A stretch of DNA of 64,000 bases from Bidens hawaiensis (taxonomy: Eukaryota; Streptophyta; Magnoliopsida; Asterales; Asteraceae), in contig JAIQDT010001741.1 in NCBI GenBank assembly GCA_021521415.1, positions 62,001 through 126,000 on the forward strand, in the 5' to 3' direction. Shown here piece after piece: positions 45,701-62,635 of the stretch; positions within the stretch are counted from its first letter, which is position 1; the number at the start of each line of letters is the position of its first letter. The notes below the pieces were generated by a model, which had not been told where the DNA came from, ran no database searches, and was given only the letters and a program-made list of their open reading frames with translations. Made by a program: the position numbers and the translations under genes.

Positions 45701-46808
45701 TGTAACACCCCGGCTAAAGCGGAAACGTCCGAGTGTGACGTACATATTGTTCAAAAACACACGTGACATTATTAAGTGACAATATTATCATTAATTCAAT
45801 ACTTCAAGGGGAAATATGTAAATGCCCCATACTTCAAGGGATAATACACAAGTTTAAACAAGAAATACAAGGAAAATAAATACAATAAAACAGTTTATCC
45901 ATTGGTTTAAATAACCTAAGTATGATATCTTCTCAGTTTATCATCTTCTACTAATCACTGTACCTATAGCATATGTATAAAATAATGTCAAACTATGTGA
46001 ATAGTTGGTGAGTTCATAAAATTTGATAAAAATACATAAAAACCCTACATATCATGAACAAGTGATAAATGAGCAAGTAAAGTCCTTTCCAGTTGGTATC
46101 AACCAACGTACTTTGATAATCGCGCAAGTAAGGTCCTTTCCAGTTAGTAACAACCAACGTACTCGGATAATGAGGCCATTTTCCATTCATAACAAAATGG
46201 TCCTGAGTGCAAGGTGGGGGGGGGGGAGTATGATCATACTTATTGAGGCTACCATGTGCAAGTAATCAAGTAGCACACAAGTCCATATAGTGAATTGTAG
46301 TTTGTAAAGAAAACGTAAATACTTTGATTTTGTAGAATACATATGCTACCCCCAAAAGTAATAAAAGAGTAAAAAGGGGGTGTGATAAACTCATTTCAAA
46401 ATTGAAGATAAACATTGCAATGAAAACCGAAAGCATGATAACGAAACCAAAGTAATCGAAAGTGCGTTAGAGAATCCGAAACGATTGAACTTCTCTTACT
46501 ATAATTAAAACACAACAAAATCTAACTATCGGAATTGAAAAGGTTATATGGATTTTGTTAACAGGATATTGCACTATTTTAATATATTTTAATAGCATTT
46601 AATGGCACTACATTTAACTTAAACGGAATTTATAGATAACTGTATTATTTTAATATTACAACTTTAATAATCTAACATTAATATGGGAAAATTGAGGGAC
46701 GGATTTAAATGAAAATTTTAAACAATTATAACTAAATTATTGAATTAACGATACGAGTTTATAGTTAACGAATTAAACAAATGATTTAAAACTTAACGAT
46801 TTTAAAAT
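45701..46808 (-). repeat. LTR fragment related to the 38754 solo LTR
   Basis: It starts TGTAACACCCCGGCTAAAGC and follows the 38754 LTR for several hundred bp, including AGTGTGACGTACA and CCTTTCCAGTTGGTA. The CCTTTCCAGTT..CAACCAACGTACT part is doubled at about 46080-46165. At about 46808 it switches abruptly into the Y-type LTR minisatellite, so it is truncated or recombinant. An 11-G run lies at 46216-46226. Confidence 0.7.
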
Positions 46809-47186
46809 ATATTACTCGGGTTCTTAAATCCTGTGGTGGGGAGGTTCGTGTTGCATAATCATCATTAAGACGGGTCAAACATATTGCTCGGGTTCTTAAA
46901 TCCCGTGAAATATTACTCAGGTTCTTAAATCCCGTGGTGGAGACCCATCGTTGCTAAACCGTGATCGGGTCCAATATATTACTCAGGTTCTTAATCCCGG
47001 GGCGGATTCTTAAATCCCGTGGTGGGGAGGCCCATATCATGTGTTTAGGCTTGTAAGCCGTGACCGAGCCGAATATATTACTCGGGTTCTTAAATTCCGG
47101 GGCAGGTTCTTAAATCCCGTGGTGGGGGAGCTCATGTCACGAGCTTATGTCTTACTGCGTTCGGGTCAAATATATTGCTCGGGTTC
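46809..47186 (+). repeat. 5' LTR of element Y, left fragment with minisatellite
   Basis: Repeats of TATTACTCGGGTTCTTAAATCCCGTGGTGGGGAGGC-type units match 52700-53110 in the 3' LTR. The 5' end of this LTR is missing. It continues at 49447 after a solo LTR. Confidence 0.75.
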
Positions 47187-48067
47187 TGTAAGACCCCGAA
47201 ACCCGGGAATCCTACAATTGGTAATCACATCTAAAATTTCACAAAAATTAAAAACCAAAGCCATTCGTTTTAACTTAAAACCAGTTTAGAGTATAAAATC
47301 AGCGGAAAGTCATAAGTACTAAAACAAGTTCCCAAAACCCGGGAAATATGCCCAAAACCAAATTTGAATACGTCTAGTAATAGTTGAAAAGAAATAGAGT
47401 TCATTATTGATTTTCCCGACTAGATATGCCTTCAACCGTCCAAGTAGTCTCGAGCACGTCCAAGCGGTAAGCATACTCCTTTTAACCTGAAACTCACACT
47501 AACATACACACAAAGTCAGCTTGAGCTGAGTGAGTTCAAGTTTTAATAAACGACATTTTAATAAATCATTCCAAGAGTTTAAATATAATACGGGATATGA
47601 ACAATTAGGCAGTGGGTAAATAATAAGTAGTCATACTTATTTATGTATAAATATACCCCTATGCATAACATCCAAGTAATAACATCAAGGTCAAACACGC
47701 GAACGACCTAAACACGTGATACGAGATTTTAGGGACCCGATATGATGATAATGCCACACGAGCCGCCCCTCTTACGGGCTTTCTAGGGCACGCCACATGA
47801 TTTTAGAACCTGAGTAGTATAGTTTGGCCCGGCCAAAATCATCATGGGCGCAACATTCCATCCGATGGTGATCATGCCACACGAGCCTCCCCCCTACGGT
47901 CTTTCCAGGGCCCGCCACAGGATTTTAGAATCTGAGTAGTATAGTTTGGCCCGGGCAAGATCACCATCCACCGTATGCAAACACAAAGCAGGCATACGCA
48001 AACATCCTTAGTCAATAATAACTAATTAATATCACTAATCATAGGCCATAAGTAACACATGTGTAAG

Positions 48068-48108
<41 letters not shown>

Positions 48109-49446
48109 TTCCAAAATATACCATAATAAAAGTAAGCCTATGGGCCATAAGATAACACATGCGTATACATACATAAATATCATCTCAAGACATATTATGA
48201 TACAAGTAAGCCTATGCAAAATAATTTAAACGGCTTATCAAGTATAATCAGTTAGGTGTGTATGCTAGCCCAAAAATTGAAGAGTAAAAAGGGGAACTCA
48301 CCTGAGACGAGGCAAAAAGTCACCACGAGCTAGAGAACCCCTAAGTATTCCCACAACTCACACGCCTGTCGGATTATACACAAGAATTACTAACGATACC
48401 GACAGGACTCGTTTATCCTACGAGGTGTTCTAACATGGTTCGAGTTACCTAAAGCATTGACCTCACCAAGTTCAATTATAACAGCCCCCAAGGCCTTGTA
48501 TATACCACCACAACCCTTAGGTACTCCCGGGAGTAAAGAATTCCCAAATTACCCCTGGGAGTTGCTAAATGAGACGAATATGCGCGTTTATGAGTTGTTT
48601 AGCACTTAACAACCAACTCAGCCCCGTGTGGACCAAAATTAATAAAAACACAGCCAACTAGCTCACACAACACTACACAAGTTGGATGGGTCGATAACTC
48701 GCAAGCACAACGCACCAACTATCTAATAAACGCGAATTTGTGTTGTACCGACCCGTTTGAGTAACCGACAACCAATTCAGCCCCAATACTTAAAAAAATA
48801 GATTTCCAACAGTCCGTACATTAAACTGAAGCTATCCAAACTGAATTGGTCATTAATTAGTTCAACTCTCGCGTTAAACGCAACAATTCACTATTCTAGA
48901 CAACCGAATATTAGCTTTCAATCTACGACTAGTTGACCAATCAAACAAACACCAATGCACATGATTTTAAATTATGTTACATTGGACATACCTAGTAAGA
49001 TTATGGAGCAAAAACCTCACGCACAACAGCCTTGAAACTGCTCAAATTGACAGCCACCCGGTAAGCCTAAAACATGCGATTTAACGATCAATACGCGAGA
49101 TATAAAGATGATTAGGGTGTAAAAGACTAGCATGGGTGTAGGACTAACCTTGAATTGAAGTTTTACACTAGGAATTGGCTACAAAAAAAGAAAAACGAGG
49201 CCCCTTGGCTGCTGCTCTAGTCCGATCGGGATAGGGGAAGAGGAGGGGGCTAGGGTTTTTGTTATAATATAAAAATATTACACTTTAGTCCCTTGAGTTG
49301 GAAGGATGTAGCAAGTTGTATGAAAAGTAAATTAATTTAACGTACCTGAATGACGAGATGGTCTCCGGGGAATGCCGGATAAATCCCAAGAGATGTACAT
49401 ACTTTACATGTTTTAAATCATTGAACTGAATTTAACGGGCGTTACA
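47187..49446 (-). mobile_element. Solo LTR of the Y family inside the Y 5' LTR
   Basis: TGTAAGACCCCGAAACCC to ...AACGGGCGTTACA, 2260 bp, with perfect GGTTC flanks (47182-47186 and 49447-49451). On the minus strand its middle part matches about 51.9-52.2 kb of the Y 3' LTR. A unit of about 115 bp (GCCACACGAGCC ... TTTGGCCCGG) is doubled at 47752-47966. Confidence 0.9.
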
Positions 49447-49924
49447 GGTTCTTAAATCCCCGGGTGGGGAGGCCCGTACGCGTGTTCGACCGTGAATATA
49501 TTATTTGGTGACTATTTATTTATTTATTTGCCTATTATTACCTATACTGTTTATGCCTATAACCTTTGAAATGATTTATGAATGTTGTTTATTAAAAATT
49601 GAACTCAGTCAGCTCTTGCTGACTTTGTGTGTAGGTTAGTTTTGACTTTCAGGTAAAGGATTGGATGTTACCGCTTGGACGTGCTGGAGATTACTTGGAC
49701 GGTTGAAGGCATTTCTAGTCGAGGACTTTCAACTAAAATGAATATTTTAGTTTAAGTTTGATTTTTGGGCACATGTCCCCGGTTTTGGGATTTTTAATAC
49801 CTAACATTTTCCGCTGCTTATTACTCTAAACTTTTTTAATGGAATGAACTTGTTTGGTTTTAAATTTTTGAGAATTTTGGGTGTGATTACCAACTGTAGG
49901 ATTCCCGGGATTCAGGGTTTTACA
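49447..49924 (+). repeat. 5' LTR of element Y, right fragment
   Basis: It matches 53100-53570 almost base for base and ends ...GGATTCAGGGTTTTACA, followed by the primer site. Confidence 0.85.
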
Positions 49925-49926
49925 AG

Positions 49927-49940
49927 TTGGTATTAGAGCC
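49927..49940 (+). promoter_or_regulatory. Primer-binding site of element Y
   Basis: TTGGTATTAGAGCC, a one-base variant of the tRNA-Met site, two bases after the LTR end. Confidence 0.85.
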
Positions 49941-50397
49941 AAGGTTCGAGGGATCCGAGCATCATTTGATGCTTGGACTCAAACTGTTAAGGGAAGGACT
50001 AGAAATGCCAACCGCAGGTAGCTGCACGCCAAGAGGTAACTATTTGTTTTATAAGCATTAGGTTTGTTATTGTGTGCCTAATTATTTACGTGTTAGATGG
50101 GCTGCTAATATGGTTAAGGCTAGGGGGTGCTTAGGATGGGTGGGTAAAGTAAACGACTAATAACACTTTATCAACGTTATTAACAGTTTACCGTTACATA
50201 CCATGTTCTAAATGTTATCTGTGCTTGACTGTGTTAGGGTTCTGTCTTTGTAGGGATAGGATATGGCTAATGCTCGTGTCGAGAGTGTTAAAGTTCATCT
50301 CATTCCTTAAATTCTCTCGTTTATGTCCCATCCTCTCGAAAGCTTTTGTGCGTAATTGTTTCGCTAAGACATAGCATGATATCACTCTAGGTTCCTT

Positions 50398-50500
50398 TTT
50401 ACTTGTCGAGCTGCATGCTTCGGTCCTATTTGACTCAGGTACCAGAACGAGTTTCGCCTCTACCGTCCTCTTGTGCGATAAGATTATTAGGTTTCGTCTT
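50398..50500 (+). pseudogene. Protease remnant of element Y
   Basis: The frame around 50411-50470 reads LHASVLFDSGTRTSFAST, the retroviral-type aspartic protease motif. The whole internal region between primer site and 3' LTR is only about 640 bp, so gag, RT and integrase are gone. The text before the 3' LTR (GGGGACGAATCCC ... AAGGATGGTGAAC) looks like the usual end of pol plus a degraded polypurine tract. Confidence 0.75.
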
Positions 50501-50564
50501 TATCCGCGCCCATTCCTATTGCAATGGGATTCGGGGACGAATCCCATTGTAAGGATGGTGAACT

Positions 50565-53500
50565 TGTAACGCCCGGAAATTTGGTTAATCGGCTTGATCG
50601 TTTATAAAAGTTTGTTTAAAAGGCGGGGCTTCATCTTTCTAATTAAGGAGCCTTTTTAATACATTTTAAAAGTCCGTTTATCCATATTTTGCTCAACACA
50701 TCGCCTCTTATAATATGAAGGACTAGATTTGTATGTAACACCCGCTAATTTTCGTTTAACGTCATGCGAGTTATAGGGCTAGTATAATAACCGAGATTTA
50801 ATCTTTTGTTGAGGGTCCTCATGGTACTTCCTAAAAGTTTATTTAATCATTTTTTGGAAACAAGTCATCTCAATTCTTAACTAGAAGGGCCAGAATTATA
50901 ATATCCCTAAATTAAAAAAACCTACACCTTCTTATCTTGCTGTTGCGATCGGTGATTTTGCAGCCACCCCCATCACGTTTTTTATTCATCTTTCAGCCTA
51001 TTCCAATTCACATTCAATAAATTACAGGTTAGTACTACACCAAGGAATGTCATTTTCATCATTAAATTGTTTATCGAACCCTAGAGATGTCATAAACATG
51101 TTAGGGTTTGAGTTTTTGTTATAACAATTTCTGACAGATTCATACTCGTTCATTGTTTGTTCTATAACTCAATGATAATTGATTGTTTTTGATTGATTCT
51201 AATTTCCATGATGTTCTACTTTGAGTCTAGTTTCTAGAAAGGTATAATTTGTAATTTTTGAATGAGATTTGAATGATTTATATGATTTTACAAAACGTAT
51301 GTCAAAGCTGATGTAAGGAGTCAAATTCTGGTCTGTCTTCCCGACATCATAAATCTTTTTTGATATGTACAAATTGGTTGGTTCCACTTCTGAAACTTCA
51401 TATTTCCAACCCAATTGGAATCGTTTAATTTGTTTTGGAATTGATTTTTAAACAAATAAAACTCTTTTGCTGCGTACTGAAATATCTACACATACCTTTC
51501 TGTGTTTGGTGAATTTTTATGATTTTTGTGTGCACTGGAAAAATATAACAAAAATATTTTTAGAAACCTAAGACATTTTTGAAACTTTGGTAAATATTTC
51601 ATAATTGATTTCTATGATTTTCCTATGTAATAAAATACATCTTTGCATGCTAAAATCTGCATGTTAGACTCGTTATTGATCGAAACGTTCGTTTTAGGCT
51701 TAACCTGTGGCTTTCCAATTGAGTACCTTTTGGGGCTATTTAAAGTGAATCTCTTGCTCCGTCATCTTCTTAGGTATGTCATGTATATCATACTTTAGTA
51801 TCATGAGCAATGAAGTCCATTTGATTATTCAATTGTTGATAGATTGAAAACTAGGATTTCGGTTGTCTAGATTGTTGATTGTTGCGTTTACACGTTGTTG
51901 AAGGGACTAACAACCAATTCAGATTGTGTAGCCTCGGTATGGTATACGGGCTGTGAAAAACTTAATTATTATGTCAATGGGGCTGAATTGGTTGTCGGTT
52001 GCTCAAACGGGTCGGTACAACACAAATTCACGTTTAATTGATAGTTTGTGCGTTGTATAAGTGAATTGACGACCCATTCAACTCGTGTAGTGTCGAGTGG
52101 AATTGTTGACTATAATTATACTAAATTTGGTCCACGTAGGGCTTAGCTGGTTTCTAAGTACATAAACAACTCGTTAACGCGCGTATTCGATACAATTAAC
52201 AACTTTCAGGTGTAGTTTGGAAATCCTTTGTCCCTAGAATTAACTAAGGATGGTTTTGGTAATTGTGAGGCCTCGGGGGCTGATGTAATTGGAATTTGTA
52301 TGGTTGAGGCTTTAGGTCAATCAAATCTTGTTAGAAGGCCTCGTAAGATAAACGAGTAGGTATGGTTTAGTTAGTATTTTTTATGTGCAATCCGATAGGC
52401 TTTTGATTTGTTGATTTGCTTAGAGGTTCTCTAGCTCGTTGTCATTTGTGTGCCTCGTGTCAGGTGAGTTCATGATGCCCCTTTTACCTTTTTACGTTTT
52501 GGGCTAGCATACACACCTACTTTGGTTTTTACTCGTTAAGCTGTTTAAGCGATTATACGTAGGCTTACTTATATTAGTTTACATTTGGAGATGACTTATG
52601 CATATTACTCTATAGCCTACGATTGTTAATGTTATTTAGTTCTTTATGACTAAGATATACGTGAGTAGGCCTATTGATGTGTGTGCATGGTGATTATGAC
52701 CGAGTCAAATATATTACTCGGGTTCTTAAATCTCGTGGTGGGGAGGTCCGTGTTGCATAATCATCATTAAGACGGGTCAAACATATTGCTCGGGTTCTTA
52801 AATCCCGTGATATATTACTCGGGTTCTTAAATCCCGTGGTGGAGACCCGTCGTTGCTAAACCGTGATCGGGTCCAATATATTACTCGGGTTCTTAAATCC
52901 CGTGATATATTACTCGGGTTCTTAAATCCCGGGGCCGATTCTTAAATCCCGTGATGGGAAGGCCCGTATCATGTGTTTAGGTTTGTAAGCCGTGACCGAG
53001 CCGAATATATTACTCGGGTTCTTAATTCCCATGGTGGGGGAGCTCGTGTCACGAGCTTATGTCTTACCGCGTTCGGGTCAAATATATTGCTCGGGTTCTT
53101 AAATTCCGAGGTGGGGAGGCCCGTACGCGTGTTCGACCGTGAATATATTATTTGGTCATTATTTATTTATTCATTTGCCTATTATTACCTATACTGTTTA
53201 TACCTATAATCTTTGAAATGATTTATGAATGTTGTTTATTAAAACTTGAGCTCACTTAGCTTTAGCTGACTTTGTGTGTATGTTAGTTTGACTTTCAGGT
53301 TAAGGATTGGATGTTACCGCTTGGACGTGCTGGAGACTACTCGGACGGTTGAAGGCATTTCTAGTCGAGGACTTTCAAATAAAACGAATATTTTATTTTA
53401 TCTTTGATATTTGGGCACATGTTCCCGGTTTTGGGATTTTTAATACTTAACATTTTCCGCTGCTTATTACTCTAAACTGTTTTAATGGAATGAACTTGTT

Positions 53501-53570
53501 TGGTTTTAAATTTTTGAGAATTTTGGGTGTGATTACCAACTATAGGATTCCCGAGATTCGGGGTCTTACA
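50565..53570 (+). repeat. 3' LTR of element Y
   Basis: TGTAACGCCCGG... to ...GATTCGGGGTCTTACA, about 3.0 kb. A second LTR-like start, TGTAACACCCGC, lies at 50734, so the first 169 bp could be a separate remnant. The minisatellite with ATATTACTCGGGTTCTTAAA occupies about 52690-53125. Confidence 0.8.
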
Positions 53571-53573
53571 TCG

Positions 53574-54303
53574 TGTTAGGATCGGATCTATATTTCCACC
53601 GGGTAAGGATTAAGGAATGAACCAAGGTTGAACCAAATCAATTATTAGGCTAAATCTGGACTTATTCCTGCAAAACAAATAACCATAAGTCTCGTTACGG
53701 GAAGGACAAGATGGGGGTCTTCTCGTAACCACCCTCCGGCGTAAGAATAAGTACTATTTTTAGGAGATAAGAAGTACAATAGTAATGGATATAATGGAGT
53801 GATTGTTGTCCACCTTGCGAGGATGATGAAGGTATTTATAGCCGGGGGGTGGAGGGAATGTGACTGGTGGAGTTGTCATTGTCCAGAAGATTCTTCCTTT
53901 ACCTGAATGAGCGCGTTTCACGCTCTGATAGGAGGAGACAGTTGGCCATGTCCATGGTTGTTACCAGGTCTACAGCTGTCCCTCTCTCATTGGCCGCATC
54001 GCCTCGTGCTCTCTATGAGGGAAGCAAACATCAATGTCAGGGAATATTGTGACAACTGTTTTCCCCTCCTAAGTGTGAACTAATGTTGTTTCTTTCTTGT
54101 GCCGGGGTTTATGCGGTTCGTGGATGTCTCCCACAAGTATTATGGATGACTTACTCAAGCTTGACTTTTATAAGTTTGATCCGCGGTATTATGAGTGATG
54201 CGTGGTCACCGTGGACAGTCCGCGGATTCCTTTCACGGGTGCTATTAATAGCCCACGGATATCTTTACTTGGTTTTTAGATCTCTCTACTACCCTACCTC
54301 TAT
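53574..54303 (+). repeat. LTR-like sequence X, copy 2
   Basis: It begins TGTTAGGATCGGATCT four bases after the Y 3' LTR and is similar to 35253-36013 along its length. It could be the partner LTR of X; the pair would enclose everything from 35.25 to 54.3 kb. Confidence 0.58.
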
Positions 54304-55663
54304 AGCCTCTTATATGTATCATATTTGTTTTAATTCCTAGGTTTTAAATTTTTGCAGAAAATTGTGATCGTGTATGTTTTCTTTTACAGACTTCAAATTG
54401 ATAGACGACTAAAACTTACAAATTTTTAGTTAAGTCGTGATTTTAAAATTTTAATTTGTTTTTTTATTTGTTTGTTGATTGCATATATAGTATGATATAC
54501 TTTCATCTTTTTACACATGTGCTATGCATATCTTTATGATATGGCAATTTTCACGTGTGGACTCACACTAATCATGAAAAATAAAAAGAGAAAAAAGTTT
54601 TATTGACATTGTGAGATTTACAAGCTATACAATAATCATGAATTATCATGACGTTAAAACTAAATCTTGTTACATGTGTTTCTCAAACTAATCCCCTTCA
54701 TTGAAACTAAACACACATTGTTATTTTTAAACTACAGTACCTTTTTGCACTTTTACTAGTAAAAAGACAGCCCCCGTCTATTATTTATTTGACCAAATAC
54801 CTATTTTTATTAATTTATTTTTAACGGAATTAGTGAATCTAAAGTTTAAATAATGTTTTGTTTTTCAACTGAGTGATTGTAGCAGTGATTTTTAATATGA
54901 CAAGCCTATAAGTGTATCTAAGGTTTAAATAATGTTTTGTTTTTCAGTTTAGGGGTTGTTTTAATAATCTAACCTAAAAGACTAAAATAAATGTAATTTA
55001 AATAATAGCTAAACAAAAATGGTTTCGTCCTGTAGTTGTTTATTACGTCTGTTTAACACGCTGAAGATCTCCGGTTTGAACCCGGTCTCCGGTTTGAACC
55101 CGGGCGAAGCCATATATGATTTTAGAAGACCTTATTCAGTGTTCTTACTATTTTTCTTTTTTAAACAACCTAACCATCCAAACTCCCCTCTTAGACACAT
55201 CGTAAGACTTTTCTCACTCGAGTTTTCGTAAAGAGCACGACTACGAAAACTTTTTAACACCTTGGAGAGCTCAACATAACATCAAGATCTCAACATCTAA
55301 AAGCACAAGCCATGTTCTTTGAGGCAACACTTTTTATTGCTTAATTTGTTTTAAACCGAAAAAGGATACACATTCCATTTATTAAATATAAAGTACAAGT
55401 ACAACCCATATAAAAGCATTTTCTATACATGTTTCCAACTTCCAACTATCATCAAAGGTTAACAAGTGTGTTCTTGATTATACAATAATAATTGGGCGTA
55501 CTACCCAACCGACGTAAAGGCATACAATAATCTATGCATACATACAAGTCACTAAGTCAGCAGTGACTTAGTGACTACCATCCAGACTAACCAAATTAGA
55601 CCCCAAAACAATATGCTTAATTAGCTTTTTTAATTATGACTTCATATAGTTGATGACATTGCC
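54304..55663. other. Intergenic DNA downstream of the spastin-like locus
   Basis: AT-rich. The only notable piece is a doubled B-box, CTCCGGTTTGAACCCGG at about 55069-55102, of the kind seen in the LTRs. The end nearest 55663 should include the 3' UTR of the spastin-like gene. No other gene is seen. Confidence 0.4.
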
Positions 55664-59591
<3,928 letters not shown>

Positions 59592-60426
59592 AAACTGACG
59601 ATGACTTTTGAAGAGTGTTGTTTATAAAAAATTCAAGTAGTTCGGTTTAAGAAACAGGTTAATAGTATCCGAGGTATGAGGGGATATAGGAAACACGACC
59701 AGTTAGTTTCGTTGAATGAGGGAGTCTCCTCCAGTGTAAGAGAATTAGTGATTTGATACGAAGGCGAGGTGACAAGGGAGTAAGTATGAAGAGAGGGTAA
59801 AGAAAATGAGACGACAGCAAATATGACTATTACCGTTAGCTTCTAAGCTTCCCTAGCTTATGAATGGGTAAGAGTACCCACGCCAACAGCCTATTAGTCA
59901 GAAGTATCCAGTTGCACCTAGGTGTTTATTGCTTATGGACTCAATGGCGTGCCTCTTCATAGACCAATGCATATACCCATTTTGCTATTTTGGGTTTGTT
60001 AACTGAAGCCCAGGAGCTGGAAAATGTTTCTTTGTCTTGTGGTCTGGAAGCTAGAAGCTTGTGGTCCGAAGCTTCCGCGTTTGAAACTTAGGACGGGAAG
60101 CTAGAAGCTTCTTGTACCGACCTTTCGATTATTATACTTATTTTAATTCTGGTAGCTACTCCTGTTGCAATTGACTAACTTGGCGGTTACAGCAGGAGCT
60201 CACTATATCTCTAAAGTAACAGTTGGCCCTAGAAATGATCTCTGCCTTCCACCTATCCCTATATTTTTGGGACATGAAATTCAAAAAAACCCCTTTATGT
60301 AACTCCATAGAACCGACATTCTATAAGTTCTCCATCTTTTTCGCCATTAAACCTTTGGATCTTCTAGTGTTCTTTGACGGTTTTCCCCCCTTTTTGCACC
60401 TTTAAAAGGTACGATCCTCCTTCATT
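59592..60426. other. Spastin-like upstream region and leader of the next gag-like gene
   Basis: No gene. From about 60020 to 60110 GGAAGCTAGAAGCTT-type text repeats, and 60220-60420 is pyrimidine-rich like the leader of element X. A promoter for the spastin-like gene should lie near 59600-59900 on the minus strand but no motif is convincing. Confidence 0.35.
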
Positions 60427-62004
60427 CTAATCTGTTTTCAATTGTGGGTTCTAAAGCGGGCATGGCTATCTAATATTCCAAACTATCCAATGCAGAGCTT
60501 GATCGTTTCTGCTATATTCCAAACTTTCCAAGGCAAAGCTTGATCGCTTCTGCTTAGAGTTCAGAATAGGCCCTGAGTTGAACCAGAATTGCCCGAACCT
60601 TCAACCCCTGTTTCTAGTTGTCCTCTTGGCAAGGTTGCCCTTTATACTCGTTATTTTGACCAGTCCAACCTTCGATTCCCTTTTTTGAAGTTCTTTCTAA
60701 GCGCACTGGAGTATCATAGCGTCTGCCTTGGTCAACTGGCTCCTGTTGGCACCGCTAGGATCCTACATTTTGAGGTTGTTTGTCGTACCCTCAGTTATGA
60801 ACCTACCCTGCCCATGTACCAAAGGTTCTTTCAACTTGCTAAGAACGGAAATTGGTTCACCGTTGAGAAGACTCGTTACGAAACCAGCCTTATTTCAAGC
60901 ATCGTTGGTCTTACCTCTACCTAAAAAGATAAGTTTTTTTTATATGTTAGCCTCAATTTTATCATTTCCTCCTGTTTGGCGGAATCATGAACTTGATTTG
61001 AACCCTCCTGAACCTATGGTTGAGGACCTTGATGCTATTTTTCTAAAGAAGCTTCAAGTTATGTCCTTCAAGCTTCGAACCCTCCTTGAAGAGTTTCTTG
61101 TGTACTTGGGCCTTAGTACCAAGTGCCCCAGCCCTCAAACTGAACTCAAGATTTTCGATGATGGGAAGGGTATGTTATTTTTCTTTTTCCTTCTTGACCC
61201 TTCCTGAGGAAACCTTTCTTTGTATTTGTAGATATGAGTGCTCTAAAGTATATGGATCTTGAAGATTTTTCTTCTGTTACTTTCTTGGCTGTTGAGGTTA
61301 CTGTCGGTCGCCCTAACGTTGTTGAGCAGGCTAGGGATGTTCGTTTTCCGAGGATTATGTTTCTACCTCCACCATTGCTGCTTCGTCGACCAAGGATATT
61401 GTTAGGAAGGTTGCTCCAACTTCCTCTAGAAGCAGCAAAAGGTTGAAGGCATCCTCTATTCCTGTTCAAAGCTATTCATATGCTAATGCCATTGACGTTG
61501 ATAACAATGATGTTGCCCCGGTTTCCTGTAAGGCCCCGTTCTCGGTAACCCTACTTTGGCGTTGGAGTTACTCATAAACACAGTTCTAAAATCAGAGTTA
61601 ATTAAAAACTTTTGCGGAATACTAAAACATCAACCATCATATTACAAAACGACAAAAATCGTGTCTTAACAAAAGTTGAATTGTCTTAACATAACATCAT
61701 ATTTCATAACATTTCTTCCCCGAGATTCTAGTCTTCCAGTCCCTACCATATGCCATCCTCAAGCCAACTCTTTTAACCTATTTACCTGCGTGCATACTAA
61801 AAGTCAGCTACGCTGAGTGAGTTCTAGTTAAGCAGGTAACATACATTGCATTCATATTCTTACACATGTTTATATATATATATCCGAAGACACATATTAC
61901 GTTCGTTCTTACCTTCCTACTTCCATACATTCATAGCTTTACTTACCTTCACTATTTTTATACATACATAACCGTTCTATGTTTTAAAGAGCCTTTCGCC
62001 CTAT

Positions 62005-62187
62005 GATCTTCGTAGATACTATTAGGTTCTACAACCCTTTACTCTTCGCATATATTATTAGGGTATGCAACCCCGTACTCTTCGCATATAATATTAGGGT
62101 ATGAAACCCCATACTCTTCGCATATATTATTAGGGTATGCAACCCCGTACTCTTCACATATATTATTAGGGTATGCAACCCCGTACC
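62005..62187. repeat. 36-bp tandem repeat, five units
   Basis: Units of ACTCTTCGCATATATTATTA... start at 62041, 62077, 62113 and 62149, preceded by one degenerate unit at 62005. Confidence 0.9.
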
Positions 62188-62498
62188 CATTCAAGTATAC
62201 CTGTCTCATCAATCATTTATATAATCATCATATAATAATAACATTCAATACATAGTCATACACGTATCATAAACTTACCATTCAAGTACGTATATTATCT
62301 ATCACATAGGAGTATGCACACAGCCCTGAAACATAACACACAAAAGGGGCTAGAACTCACCTAAAGTCGGTTTCTCTTGCCATTAAAGGTAATGCCCTTC
62401 CTTAACTGTGCACGGCTAACTGTACAACACATTACGCGTGTCAATTGTCCATTACTACTAATTCTTACATCTAAGTTAATGAAACCCTCAGCTAACGG

Positions 62499-62567
62499 GG
62501 GTCCAGGGGCAGCGCCCCTGGTAACAGGGTCTAGGGGCTGGGTCCAAGGGGCAGAGCCCCTGGCTGG
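62499..62567. repeat. Two G/C-rich hairpins
   Basis: CCAGGGGCAGCGCCCCTGG is a perfect 8-bp stem with a 3-nt loop (about 62502-62520). CCAAGGGGCAGAGCCCCTGG repeats the motif about 40 bp later. Confidence 0.85.
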
Positions 62568-62635
62568 GGTTGAGCTGCCAGGTCAGCTTGGAAAAATTTT
62601 ATTTTCATTAACAGGTCCTTCATAAAAAACGCATC

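Noticed and set aside
60223..60405. 60-codon frame upstream of the second gag-like gene
   Set aside because: Lies in the pyrimidine-rich leader; no conserved feature.
62005..62187. CRISPR-like array from regularly spaced repeats
   Set aside because: It is a direct 36-bp tandem repeat without spacers, in a plant LTR.
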